Under the pieces are notes generated by a model. It was given only the letters and a program-made list of their open reading frames with translations, ran no database searches and was not told where the DNA came from. DNA of 64,000 bases from Saccoglossus kowalevskii. Taxonomy: Eukaryota > Hemichordata > Enteropneusta > Harrimaniidae. The DNA lies in contig NW_003142756.1 of assembly GCF_000003605.2 (NCBI RefSeq), positions 54,479 through 118,478 of the forward strand, read 5' to 3'. Positions 50,420 to 63,110 of this stretch are shown piece after piece. The position numbers were made by a program, and so were the translations under genes. The first letter of the stretch is position 1, and every line of letters begins with the position of its first letter.

Positions 50420-51345
50420 GGGCGTGGTTAGCACTTACATGGGAGACTTCCGTAGTAAACAAGCGTTGAATTTTGTTTTTCATCGCATACATGGACAATA
50501 TATAAAGCAACGTTCCTGCTATCTTTCTTACTGTGATATCAATTATTTATAGTGCAAAATCGTGCAATTTTTGTAACTATTTTAATTAATGGAAAGTTTT
50601 CAAATTCCTTCTAATTTTTAAGAACAAGTTATCGATGCTGTCGGCACGTAGTGGGTTTTAAGCTTTCAAAACACCGTTCAAAGTGATTGCAAAATTGTGC
50701 AAAGTTATGGCAATTTGATAGATGTATTTGTCTATATGACCTAAGTTGGTATTATATAAAATCGCGCAGTTGTAATGTCGACAAATTTAATAAAAGCCAG
50801 GTGAACGCCGTCTATAAATGTTCACATGAGCTGACTGTAATATGTTAGAAAACAACGTGCAAAGTTTGAAAAATCGAAGGAAATGTTGGTGGAGTTGCTT
50901 GTATATTTAACCTAAGTTTTGTCATGACAACCCAGCAGTTAAATTTCGAAAACATTAAGTAATTGTATCGAGAATGCCTCATATATAAGTAGATTATCAC
51001 AACAGCCAACCGAAAAATCGACAACAAACTGCTTACAAAGTTGTGAAAAGCGATTGCAAAGTAGGTAGTTACATTCCGGATTGTTACCTGTGATATCATA
51101 TTAACAAGTCCCATAGTTAAAAGTTCGTAAATGTGAATAAAAATGTCCTAAATGACCGTTAAATAACCGTAGTGTTACTCCGAGTATGTAGAGTTCATAG
51201 GTCAATTCTAGAAGATATTTGTGCCAGCGATATCGATTTAAAAACGTCTGAAAACATAAAATAGCCGCCAATTCGGCTTACTTTCAAATAATTTATGCAG
51301 CTGTGTGTTTGGGTAACAGACAAATGTTTGAAGTAAAGCACAATT
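50420..51345 (+). repeat. Satellite unit 55, mosaic of units 15 and 46, 926 bp
   Basis: The left part matches unit 15 (CTTACATGGGAGAC). From about 50610 it matches unit 46 (AATTTTTAAGAAC, AAGCTTTCAAAAC, AGAGTTCATAG, AAAAACGTCTG). Confidence 0.95.
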
Positions 51346-52272
51346 GGGCGTGGTTAGTACTTGCATGGGAGACTCTCGTAATAAACAAGGGGTTGAATTT
51401 TGTTTTTCATCACACACATGGACAATATATAAAGCAACGTTCCTGCTGTCTTTCTTACTGTGATATCAATTATTTATAGTGCAAATTCGTGCAATTTTTG
51501 TAACTATTTTAATTAATGGAAAGTTTTCAAATTCCTTCTAATTTTCAAGAACAAGTTATCGATGCTGTCGGCACGTAGTGGGTTTTAAGCTGTCAAAACA
51601 CCGTTCAAAGTGATTGCAAAGTTGTGCAAAGTTATGGCAATTTGATAGATGTATTTGTCTATATGACCTAAGTTGGTATTATATAAAATCGCGCAGTTGT
51701 AAAGTCGACAAATTTAATAAAAGCCAGGTGAACGCAGTCTATAAATGTTCACATGAGCTGACTGTAATATGTTAGAAAACAACGTGCAAAGTTTGAAAAA
51801 TCGAAGGAAATGTTGGTGGAGTTGCTTGTATATTTAACCTAAGTTTTTGTCATGACAACCCAGCAGTTAAATTTCGAAAACATTAAGTAATTGTATCGAG
51901 AATGTCTCATATATAAGCAGATTATCACAACAGCCAACCGAAAAATCGACAACAAACTGCTTATAAAGTTGTGAAAAGCGATTGCAAAGTAGGTAGTTTC
52001 ATTCGGGATTGTTACCTGTGATATCATATTAACAAGTCCCATAGTTAAAAGTTCGAAAATGTTAGTAAAAATGTCCTAAATGACCGTTAAATAACCGTAG
52101 TGTTACTCCGAGTATGTAGAGGTCATAGGTCAATTCTATAAGGTATTTGTTCCAGCGATATCGATTTAAAACATCTGAAAACATGAAATAGCCGCCAATT
52201 AAGCTTAATTTCAAATAATTTATGCAGCTGTGTTGTTGGGTGACCGACAAATGTTTAAAGTAAAGCGCAATC
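51346..52272 (+). repeat. Satellite unit 56, class B, 927 bp
   Basis: TTGGGCGTGG and GACTCTCGTAATAAAC. GTTCGAAAATGTTAGTAAA and CCAATTAAGCTTAA are private; the latter destroys the right arm of the GC hairpin near 52200. Confidence 0.95.
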
Positions 52273-53198
52273 GGGCGTGGTTAGCACTTGCATGGGAGAC
52301 TTCCGTAGTAAACAAGCGTTGAATTTTGTTTTTCATCGCATACATGGACAATATATAAAGCAACGTTCCTGCAATCTTTCTTACTGTGATATCAATTATT
52401 TATAGTGCAAAATCGTGCACTTTTTGTAACTATTTTAATTAATGGAAAGTTTTCAAATTCCTTCTAATTTTCAAGAACAAGTTATCGATGCTGTCGGCAC
52501 GTAGTGGGTTTTAAGCTGTTAAACCACCGTGCAAAGTTGTTCAAAGTTGTGAAAAGTTATGGCAAAGTTGATAGATGTATTTGTATATATGAGCTAAGTT
52601 GTTGGTATATAAAAACGGGCAGTTGTAAAGTCGACAAATTTAATAAAAGCCAGGTGAACGCAGCCTATAAATGTTTACATGAGCTGACTGTAATATGTTA
52701 GAAAACAACGTGCAAAGTTTGAAAAATCGAAGGAAATGTTGGTGGAGTTGCTTGTATATTTAACCTAAGTCCTTGTCATGACAACCCAGCAGTTAAATTT
52801 CGAAAACATTAAGTAATTGTATCGAAAATGCCTCATATATAAGTAGATTATCACAACAGCCAACCGAAAAATCAACAACAAACAGCTTACAAAGTCGTGA
52901 AAAGCGATTGCAAAGTAGGTAGTTACATTCCGGATTGTTACCTGTGATATCATATTAACAAGTCCCATAGTTAAAAGTTCGTAAATGTGAATAAAAATGT
53001 CCTAAATGACCGTTAAATAACCGTAGTGTTACACCGAGTATGTAGAGGTCATAGGTCAATTCTAGAAGATATTTGTGCCAGCGATATCGATTTAAAACAT
53101 CTGAAAACATAAAATAGCCGCCAATTCGGCTTAGTTTCAAATAATTTATGCAGCTGTGTGTTTGGGTAACAGACAAATGTTTGAAGTAAAGCACAATT
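52273..53198 (+). repeat. Satellite unit 57, class A', 926 bp
   Basis: AAACCACCG and AACGGGCAG. AATGTTTACATGAGC and GTTCCTGCAATC mark the local family of units 57 to 59. Confidence 0.95.
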
Positions 53199-54124
53199 GG
53201 GCGTGGTTAGCACTTGCATGGGAGACTTCCGTAGTAAACAAGCGTTGAATTTTGTTTTTCATTGCATACATAGACAATATATAAAGCAACGTTCCTGCAA
53301 TCTTTCTTACTGTGATATCAATTATTTATAGTGCAAAATCGTGCAATTTTTGTAACTATTTTAATTAATGGAAAGTTTTCAAATTCCTTCTAATTTTCAA
53401 GAACAAGTATTCGATGCTGTCGGCACGTAGTGGGTTTTAAGCTGTTAAACCACCGTGCAAAGTTGTTCAAAGTTGTGAAAAGTTATGGCAAAGTTGATAG
53501 GTGTATTTGTATATATGAGCTAAGTTGTTGGTATATAAAAACGGGCAGTTGTAAAGTCGATAAATTTAATAAAAGCCAGGTGAACGCAGCCTATAAATGT
53601 TTACATGAGCTGACTGTAATATGTTAGAAAACAACGTGCAAAGTTTGAAAAATCGAAGGAAATGTTGGTGGAGTTGCTTGTATATTTAACCTAAGTCCTT
53701 GTCATGACAACCCAGTAGTTAAATTTCGAAAACATTAAGTAATTGTATCGAAAATGCCTCATATATAAGTAGATTATCACAACAGCCAACCGAAAAATCG
53801 ACAACAAACTGCTTACAAAGTCGTGAAAAGCGATTGCAAAGTAGGTAGTTACATTCCGGATTGTTACCTGTGATATCATATTAACAAGTCCCATAGTTAA
53901 AAGTTCGTAAATGTGAATAAAAATGTCCTAAATGACCGTTAAATAACCGTAGTGTTACTCCGAGTATGTAGAGGTCATAGGTCAATTCTAGAAGATATTT
54001 GTGCCAGCGATATCGATTTAAAACATCTGAAAACATAAAATAGCCGCCAATTCGGCTTAGTTTCAAATAATTTATGCAGCTGTGTGTTTGGGTAACAGAC
54101 AAATGTTTGAAGTAAAGCACAATT
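53199..54124 (+). repeat. Satellite unit 58, class A', 926 bp
   Basis: TTGGGCGTGG and GACTTCCG, ATTGCATACATAGAC, AAACCACCG. Almost the same sequence as its neighbours, which points to recent local amplification. Confidence 0.95.
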
Positions 54125-54779
54125 GGGCGTGGTTAGCACTTGCATGGGAGACTTCCGTAGTAAACAAGCGTTGAATTTTGTTTTTCATCGCATACATAGA
54201 CAATATATAAAGCAACGTTCCTGCAATCTTTCTTACTGTGATATCAATTATTTATATTGCAAAATCGTGCAATTTTTGTAACTATTTTAATTAATGGAAA
54301 GTTTTCAAATTCCTTCTAATTTTCAAGAACAAGTTATCGATGCTGTCGGCACGTAGTGGGTTTTAAGCTGTTAAACCACCGTGCAAAGTTGTTCAAAGTT
54401 GTGAAAAGTTATGGCAAAGTTGATAGATGTATTTGTATATAAAACCGAAAAATCGACAACAAACTGCTTACAAAGTCGTGAAAAGCGATTGCAAAGTAGG
54501 TAGTTACATTCCGGATTGTTACCTGTGATATCATATTAACAACTCCCATAGTTAAAAGTTCGTAAATGTGAATAAAAATGTCCTAAATGACCGTTAAATA
54601 ACCGTAGTGTTACTCCGAGTATGTAGAGGTCATAGGTCAATTCTAGAAGATATTTGTGCCAGCGATATCGATTTAAAACATCTGAAAACATAAAATAGCC
54701 GCCAATTCGGCTTAGTTTCAAATAATTTATGCAGCTGTGTGTTTGGGTAACAGACAAATGTTTGAAGTAAAGCACAATT
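54125..54779 (+). repeat. Satellite unit 59, class A', 655 bp, internally deleted
   Basis: A deletion of about 271 bp joins GTATTTGTATATA to AAACCGAAAAATCG near 54437-54446. The palindrome, the CACATGAGCTG region and the body of the spacer are lost; the 5S-like part is kept. Confidence 0.96.
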
Positions 54780-55706
54780 GGGCGTGGTTAGCACTTGCAT
54801 GGGAGACTTCCGTAGTAAACAAGCGTTGAATTTTGTTTTTCATTGCATACATAGACCAATATATAAAGCAACGTTCCTGCAATCTTTCTTACTGTGATAT
54901 CAATTATTTATAGTGCAAAATCGTGCAATTTTTGTAACTATTTTAATTAATGGAAAGTTTTCAAATTCTTTCTAATTTTCAAGAACAAGTTATCGATGCT
55001 GTCGGCACGTAGTTGGTTTTAAGCTGTTAAAACACCGTGCAAAGTTGTTCAAAGTTGTGAAAAGTTATGGCAAAGTTGATAGATGTATTTGTATATATGA
55101 GCTAAGTTGTTGGTATATAAAAACGCGCAGTTGTAAAGTCGACAAATTTAATAAAAGCCAGGTGAACGCAGCCTATAAATGTTCACATGAGCTGACTGTA
55201 AAATGTTAGAAAACAACGTGCAAAGTTTGAAAAATCGAAGGAAATGTTGGTGGAGTTGCTTGTATATTTAACCTAAGTTTTTGTCATGACAACCCAGCAG
55301 TTAAATTTCGAAAACATTAAGTAATTGTATCGAGAATGCCTCATATATAAGTTGATTATCACAACAGCCAACCAAAAAATCGACAACAAACTGCTTACAA
55401 AGTTGTGAAAAGCGATTGCAAAGTAGGTAGTTTCATTCCGGATTGTTACCTGTGATATCATATTAACAAGTCCCATAGTTAAAAGTTCGTAAATGTGAAT
55501 AAAAATGTCCTAAATGACCGTTAAATAACCGTAGTGTTACTCCGAGTATGTGGAGGTCATAGGTCAATTCTAGAAGGTATTTGTGCCAGCGATATCGATT
55601 TAAAACATCTGAAAACATGAAATAGCGGCCAATTCGGCTTAGTTTCAAATAATTTATGCAGCTGTGTTGTTGGGTGACCGACAAATGTTTGAAGTAAAGC
55701 GCAATC
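54780..55706 (+). repeat. Satellite unit 60, class A, 927 bp
   Basis: TTGGGCGTGG, ATTGCATACATAGACC on the left as in unit 58; GTAGTTGGTTTT and ordinary class A on the right. Confidence 0.95.
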
Positions 55707-56632
55707 GGGCGTGGTTAGCACTTGCATGGGAGACTTCCGTAGTAAACAAGCGTTGAATTTTGTTTTTCATCGCATACATGGACAATATATAAAGCAACGT
55801 TCCTGCTATCTTTCTTACTGTGATATCAATTATTTATAGTGCGAAATCGTGCAATTTTTGTAACTATTTTAATTAATGGACAGTTTTCAAATTCCTTCTA
55901 ATTTTCAAGAAAAAGATATCGATGCTGTCGGCACGTAGTGGGTTTTAAGCTGTAAAAACACCGTGCAAAGTTGTTCAAAGTTGTGTAAAGTTATGGCAAA
56001 GTTGATAGATGTATTTGTATATATGAGCTAAGTTGTTGGTATATAAAAATGCGCAGTTGTACAGTCGACAAAGTTAATAAAAGCCAGGTGAACGCAGTCT
56101 GTAAATGTTCACATGAGCTGACTGTAATATGTTAGAAAACAACGTGCAAAGTTGGAAAAATCGAAGGAAATGTTGGTGGAGTAGCTTGTATATTTAACCT
56201 AAGTCTTTGTCATGACAACCCAGCAGTTAAATTTCGAAAACATTAAGTAATTGTATCGAGAATGCCTCATATATAAGTAGATTATCACAACAGCCAACCG
56301 AAAAATCGACAACAAACTGCTTACAAAGTCGTGAAAAGCGATTGCAAAGTAGGTAGTTACATTCCGGATTGTTACCTGTGATATCATATTAAACAAGTCC
56401 CATAGTTAAAAGTTCGTAAATGTGAATAAAAATGTCCTAAATGACCGTTAAATAACCGTAGTGTTACTCCGAGTATGTAAAGGTCATAGGTCAATTCTAG
56501 AAGGTATTTGTGCCAGCGATATCGATTTAAAACATCTGAACATATGAAATGGCCGCCAATTCGGCTTAGTTTCAAATAATTTATGCAGCTGTGTTGCTGG
56601 GTGACCGACAAATGTTTGAATAAAGCACAATC
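55707..56632 (+). repeat. Satellite unit 61, class A, 926 bp
   Basis: GTAAAAACACCGTGC and AAAAAGATATCGATG, as in the unit 19 group. Extra A in ATTAAACAAGTCCC near 56390. Confidence 0.95.
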
Positions 56633-57557
56633 GGGCGTGGTTAGCACTTACATGTGAGACTTCGGTGGTAAACAAGCATTGAATTTTGTTTTTCATCACA
56701 CACATGGACAATATATAAAGCAACGTTCCTGTTGTCTTTCTTACTGTGATGTCAATTATTTATAGTGCAAATTCGTGCAATTTTTGTAACTATTTTATTT
56801 AATGGAAAGTTTTCAAATTCCTTCTAATTTTCAAGAACAAGTTATCAATGCTGTCGGCACGTAGTGGGTTTTAAGCTGTCAAAACACCGTTCAAAGTGAT
56901 TGCAAAGTTGTGCAAAGTTATGGCAATTTGATAGATGTATTTGTCTATATGACCTAAGTTGGTATTATATAAAATCGCGCAGTTGTAACGTCGACAAATT
57001 TAATAAAAGCCAGGTGAACGCCGTCTATAAATGTTCACATGAGCTGACTGTAATATGTTAGAAAACAACGTGCAAAGTTTGAAAAATCGAAGGAAATGTT
57101 GGTGGAGTTGCTTGTATATTTAACCTAAGTTTTTGTCATGACTACCAAGCAGTTAAATTTCGAAAACATTAAGTAATTGTATCGAGAATGCCTCATATAT
57201 AAGTAGATTATCACAACAGCCAACCGAAAAATCGACAACAAACTGCTTACAAAGTTGTGAAAAGCGATTGCAAATAGGTAGTTTCATTCCGGATTGTTAC
57301 CTGTGATATCATATTAACAAGTCCCATAGTTAAAAGTTCGTAAATGTGAATAAAAATGTCCTAAATGACCGTTAAATAACCGTAGTGTTACTCCGAGTAT
57401 GTAGAGGTCATAGGTCAATTCTAGAAGATATTTGTGCCAGCGATATCGATTTAAAACATCTGAAAACATGAAATAGCCGCCAATTCGGCTTAATTTCAAA
57501 TAATTTATGCAGCTGTGTTGTTGGGTGACCGACAAATGTTTGAAGTAAAGCACAATC
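56633..57557 (+). repeat. Satellite unit 62, class B, 925 bp, degenerate 5S-like part
   Basis: CTTACATGTGAGACTTCGG. TTTTATTTAATGG breaks TTAATTAA near 56790. GTGATGTCAATT also loses GATATC. Confidence 0.95.
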
Positions 57558-58475
57558 GGGCGTGGTTAGTACTTGCATGGGAGACTCTTGTAGTAAACAA
57601 GGGGTTGAATTTTGTTTTTCATCACACACATGGACAATATATAAAGCAACGTTCCTGCTATCTTTCTTACTGTGATATCAATTATTTATAGTGCAAAATC
57701 GTGCAATTTTTGTAACTATTTTAATTAATGGAAAGTTTTCAAATTCATTCTAATTTTCAAGAACAAGTTATCGATGCTGTTGCCACGTAGTGGGTTTTAA
57801 GCTGTTAAAATACCGTTCAAAGTGATTGCAAAGTTGTGCAAAGTTATGGCAAAGTTGATAGATGTATTTGTCTATATGAGCTAAGTTGTTGGTATATAAA
57901 ATCGCGCAGTTGTAAAGTCGACAAATTTATAAAAGCCAGGTGAACGCCGTCTATAAATGTTCACATGAGCTGACTGTAATATGTTAGAAACAACGTGCAA
58001 AGTTTGAAAAATCGAAGAATGTTGGTGGAATTGCTTGTATATTTAATCTAGTTTTGTCATGACTACCCAGCAGTTAAATTTCGAAACATTAGTAATGTAT
58101 CGAGATGCCTCATATATAAGTAGATTATCACAACAGCCAACCGAAAAATCGACAAAAAACTGCTTACAAAGTTGTGAAAAGCGATTGCAAAGTAGGTAGT
58201 TTCATTCCGGATTGTTACCTGTGATATCATATTAACAAGTCCCATAGTTAAAAGTTCGTAAATGTGAATAAAAATGTCCTAAATGACCGTTAAATAACCG
58301 TAGTGTTACTCCGAGTATGTAGAGGTCATAGGTCAATTCTATAAGGTATTTGTTCCAGCGATATCGATTTAAAACATCTGAAAACATGAAATAGCCGCCA
58401 ATTCGCCTTAATTTCAAATAATTTATGCAGCTGTGTTGTTGGGTGACCGACAAATGTTTAAAGTAAAGCGCAATC
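57558..58475 (+). repeat. Satellite unit 63, class C, 918 bp, error-like deletions
   Basis: About ten one-base losses lie between 57926 and 58110 (AAATTTATAAAAG, TTAGAAACAACG, CGAAGAATG, CATTAGTAATG, CGAGATGCC). The rest is ordinary class C. Confidence 0.95.
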
Positions 58476-59403
58476 GGGCGTGGTTAGCACTTGCATGGGA
58501 GACTTCCGTAGTAAACATGCGTTGAATTTTGTTTTTCATCGCATACATGGACAATATATAAAGCAACGTTCCTGTTATCTTTCTTACTGTGATATCAATT
58601 ATTTATAGTGCAAAATCGTGCAATTTTTGTAACTATTTTAATTAATGGAAAGTTTTCAAATTCCTTCTAATTTTCAAGAACAAGTTATCGATGCTGTCGG
58701 CACGTAGTGGGTTTTAAGCTGTCAAAACACCGTTCAAAGTAATTGCAAAGTTGTGCAAAGTTATGGCAATTTGATAGATGTATTTGCATATATGACCTAA
58801 GTTGGTATTATATAAAATCGCGCAGTTGTAAAGTCGACAAATTTAATAAAAGCCAGGTGAACGCAGTCTATAAATGTTCACATGAGCTGACTGTAATATG
58901 TTAGAAAACAACGTGCAAAGTTGGAAAAATCGAAGGAAATTTGGTGGAGTTGCTTGTATATTTAACCTAAGTTTTTGTCATGACAACCCAGCAGTTAAAT
59001 TTCGAAAACATTAAGTAATTGTATCGAGAATGCCTCATATATAAGTAGATTATCATAACAACAGCCAACCGTAAAATCGACAACAAACTGCTTGCAAAGT
59101 TTTGAAAAGCGATTGCAAAGTAGGTAGTTTCATTCCGGATTGTTACCTGTGATATCATATTAACAAGTCCCATAGTTAAATGTTCGTAAATGTGAATAAA
59201 AATGTCCTAAATGACCGTTAAATAACCGTAGTGCTACTCCGAGTATGTAGAGGTCATAGGTCAATTCTAGAAGGTATTTGTGCCAGCGATATCGATTTAA
59301 AACATCTGCAAACATGAAATAGCCGCCAATTCGGCTTAATTTCAAATAATGTATGCAGATGTGTGGTTGGGTGACCGACAAATGTTTGAAGTAAAGCACA
59401 ATC
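58476..59403 (+). repeat. Satellite unit 64, class B, 928 bp
   Basis: GTATTTGCATATATG, CATAACAACAGCC insertion, AACCGTAAAATCG. The right part has CTGCAAACATG and GCAGATGTGTGG. Confidence 0.95.
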
Positions 59404-60330
59404 AGGCGTGGTTAGCACTTGCATGGGAGACTTCCGTAGTAAACAAGGTGTTGAATTGTGTTTTTCATCGCATACATGGACAATATATAAAGCAACGTTC
59501 CTGCTATCTTTCTTACTGTGATATCAATTATTTATAGTGCAAAATCGTGCAATTTATGTAACTATTTTAATTAATGGAAAGTTTTCAAATTCCTTCTAAT
59601 TTTCAAGAAAAAGATATCGATGCTGTCGGCACGTAGTGGGTTTTAAGCTGTTAAAACACCGTGCAAAGTTGTTCAAAGTTGTGTAAAGTTATGGCAAAGT
59701 TGATAGATGTATTTTTATATATGAGCTAAGTTGTTGGTATATAAAAATGCGCAGTTGTAAAGTCGACAAAGTTAATAAAAGCCAGGTGAACGCAGTCTAT
59801 AAATGTTCACATGAACTGACTGTAATATGTTAGAAAACAACGTGCAAAGTTGGAAAAATCGAAGGAAATGTTGGTGGAGTAGCTTGTATATTTAACCTAA
59901 GTCTTTGTCATGACAACCCAGCAGTTAAATTTCGAAAACATTAAGTAATTGTATCGAGAATGCCTCATATATAAGTAGATTATCACAACAGCCAACCGAA
60001 AAATCGACAACAAACTGCTTACAAAGTCGTGAAAAGCGATTGCAAAGTAGGTAGTTACATTCCGGATTGTTACCTGTGATATCATATTAACAAGTCCCAT
60101 AGTTAAAAGTTCGTAAATGTGAATAAAAATGTCAGAAATGACCGATAAATAACCGTAGTGTTACTCCGAGAATGTAGAGGTCATAGGTTAATTCTAGAAG
60201 GTATTTGTGCCAGCGATATCGATTTAAAACATCTGAAAACATGAAATAGCCGCCAATTCGGCTTAATTTCAAATAATGTATGTAGCTGTGTGGTTGGGTG
60301 ACAGACAAATGTTTGAAGTAAATCACAATC
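59404..60330 (+). repeat. Satellite unit 65, class A, 927 bp
   Basis: CAGGCGTGG, GAATTGTGTTTTTC, CAATTTATG and GTATTTTTATATATG. AAAAAGATATCGATG group. Confidence 0.95.
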
Positions 60331-61255
60331 GGGCGTGGTTAGCACTTGCATGGGAGACTTCCATAGTAAACAACCGTTGAATTTTGTTTTTCATCGTATA
60401 CATGGACAATATATAAAGCAACGTTCCTGCTATCTTTCTTACTGTGATATCAATTATTTATAGTACAAAATCGTGCAATTTTTGTAACTATTTTAATTAA
60501 TGGAAAGTTTTCAAATTCCTTCTAATTTTCAAGAACAAGTTATCGATGCTGTCGGCACGTAGTGGGTTTTAAGCTGTCAAAACACCGTTCACAGTGATTG
60601 CAAAGTTGTGCAAAGTTATGGCAATTTGATATATGTATTTGTATATATGACCTAAGTTGGTATTATATAAAATCGCGCAGTTGTAAAGTCAACAAATTTA
60701 ATAAAAGCCATGTGAACGCAGCCTATAAATGTTCACAACAGCTGACTGTAATATGTTAGAAAACAACGTGCAAAGTTGGAAAAATCGAAGGAAATGTTGG
60801 TGGAGTTGCTTGTATATTTAACCTCAGTCATTGTCATGACAATCCCGCAGTTACGTTTGGAAAACATTAAGTAATTGTATCGAGAATGCCTCATATATAA
60901 GCAGATAATTACAACAGCCAACCGAAAAATCGACAACAAACTGCTTACAAAGTTTTGAAAAGCAATTGCAAAGTAGGTAGTTTCATTCTGGATTGTTACC
61001 TGTGATATCATATTAACAAGTCCCATAGTTAAAAGTTCGTAAATGTGAATAAAAATGTCCTAAATGACCGTTAAATAATCGTAGTGTTACTCCGAGTATG
61101 TAGAGGTCATAGGTCAATTCTAGAAGATATTTGTGCCAGCGATATCGATTTAAAACATCTGAAAACATAAATAGCCGCCAATTCGGCTTAGTTTCAAATA
61201 ATTTATGCAGCTGTGTGTTTGGGTAACAGACAAATGTTTGAAGTAAAGCACAATT
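60331..61255 (+). repeat. Satellite unit 66, class B, 925 bp; relative of unit 36
   Basis: AAGTCAACAAATTT, GCCATGTGAACG, CAGTCATTG patch and CAGTTACGTTTGG, as in units 36 and 39. GACTTCCATAG and TTGATATATG are private. Confidence 0.95.
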
Positions 61256-62182
61256 GGGCGTGGTTAGCACTTGCATGGGAGTCTCCCGTAGTAAACAAGG
61301 TGTTGAATTGTGTTTTTCATCACACACAAGGACAATATATAAAGCAACGTTCCTGCTATCTTTCTCACTGTGATATCAATTATTTATAGTACAAAATCGT
61401 GCAATTTTTGTAACTATTTTAATTAATGGAAAGTTTTCAATTTCCTTCTAATTTTCAAGAAAAAGATATCGATGCTGTCGGCACGTAGTGGGTTTTAAGC
61501 TGTTAAAACACCGTGCAAAGTTGTTCAAAGTTGTGTAAAGTTATGGCAAAGTTGATAGATGTATTTGTATATATGAGCTAAGTTGTTGGTATATAAAAAT
61601 GCGCAGTTGTAAAGTCGACAAAGTTAATAAAAGCCAGGTGAACGCAGTCTATAAATGTTCACATGAGCTGACTGTAATATGTTAGAAAACTACGTGCAAA
61701 GTTGGAAAAATCGAAGGAAATGTTGGTGGAGTAGCTTGTATATTTAACCTAAGTCTTTGTCATGACAACCCAGCAGTTAAATTTCGAAAACATTAAGTAA
61801 TTGTATCGAGAATGCCTCATATATAAGTAGATTATCACAACAGCCAACCGAAAAATCGACAACAAACTGCTTACAAAGTTGTGAAAAGCGATTGCAAAGT
61901 AGGTAGTTTCATTCCGGATTGTTACCTGTGATATCATATTAACAAGTCCCATAGTTAAAAGTTCGTAAATGTGAATAAAAATGTCCTAAATGACCGTTAA
62001 ATAACCGTAGTGTTACTCCGAGTATGTAGAGGTCATAGGTCAATTCTAGAAGGTATATGTGCCAGCGATATCGATTTAAAACATCTGAAAACATGAAATG
62101 GCCGCCAATTCGGCTTAGTTTCAAATAATTTATGCAGCTGTGTTGTTGGGTGACCGACAAATGTTTAAAGTAAAGCGCAATC
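61256..62182 (+). repeat. Satellite unit 67, class A, 927 bp
   Basis: The left part matches unit 37 (TTGGGCGTGG, GGGAGTCTCCCG). The match ends about 180 bp in, at TCAATTTCC, and the AAAAAGATATCGATG class A group follows. Confidence 0.95.
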
Positions 62183-63110
62183 GGGCGTGGTTAGCACTTG
62201 CATGGGAGACTTCCGTAGTAAACAAGGTGTTGAATTTTGTTTTTCATCGCATACATGGACAATATATAAAGCAACGTTCCTGCTATCTTTCTCACTGTGA
62301 TATCAATTATTTATAGTACAAAATCGTGCAATTTTTGTAACTATTTTAATTAATGGAAAGTTTTCAAATTCATTCTAATTTTCAAGAACAAGTTATCGAT
62401 GCTGTCGGCACGTAGTGGGTTTTAAGCTGTCAAAACACCGTTCAAAGTAATTGCAAAGTTGTGCAAAGTTATGGCAATTTGATAGATGTATTAGCATATA
62501 TGACCTAAGTTGGTATTATATAAAATCGCGCAGTTGTAAAGTCGACAAATTTAATAAAAGCCAGGTGAACGCAGTCTATAAATGTTCACATGAGCTGACT
62601 GTAATATGTTAGAAAACAACGTGCAAAGTTGGAAAAATCGAAGGAAATTTGGTGGAGTTGCTTGTATATTTAACCTAAGTTTTTGTCATGACAACAAAGC
62701 AGTTAAATTTCGAAAACATTAAGTAATTGTATCGAGAATGCCTCATATATAAGTAGATTATCATAACAACAGCCAACCGAAAAATCGACAACAAACTGCT
62801 TACAAAGTTTTGAAAAGCGATTGCAAAGTAGGTAGTTTCATTCCGGATTGTTACCTGTGATATCATATTAACAAGTCCCATAGTTAAATGTTCGTAAATG
62901 TGAATCAAAATGTCCTAAATGACCGTTAAATAACCGTAGTGCTACTCCGAGTATGTAGAGGTCATAGGTCAATTCTAGAAGGTATTTGTTCCAGCGATAT
63001 CGATTTAAAACATCTGCAAACATGAAATAGCCGCCAATTCGGCTTAATTTCAAATAATGTATGCAGATGTGTGGTTGGGTGACCGACAAATGTTTGAAGT
63101 AAGCACAATC
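62183..63110 (+). repeat. Satellite unit 68, class B, 928 bp; relative of unit 38
   Basis: GTATTAGCATATATG, GACAACAAAGCAG, CATAACAACAGCC and GAATCAAAATG repeat the unit 38 set about 27.5 kb downstream. Confidence 0.95.
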
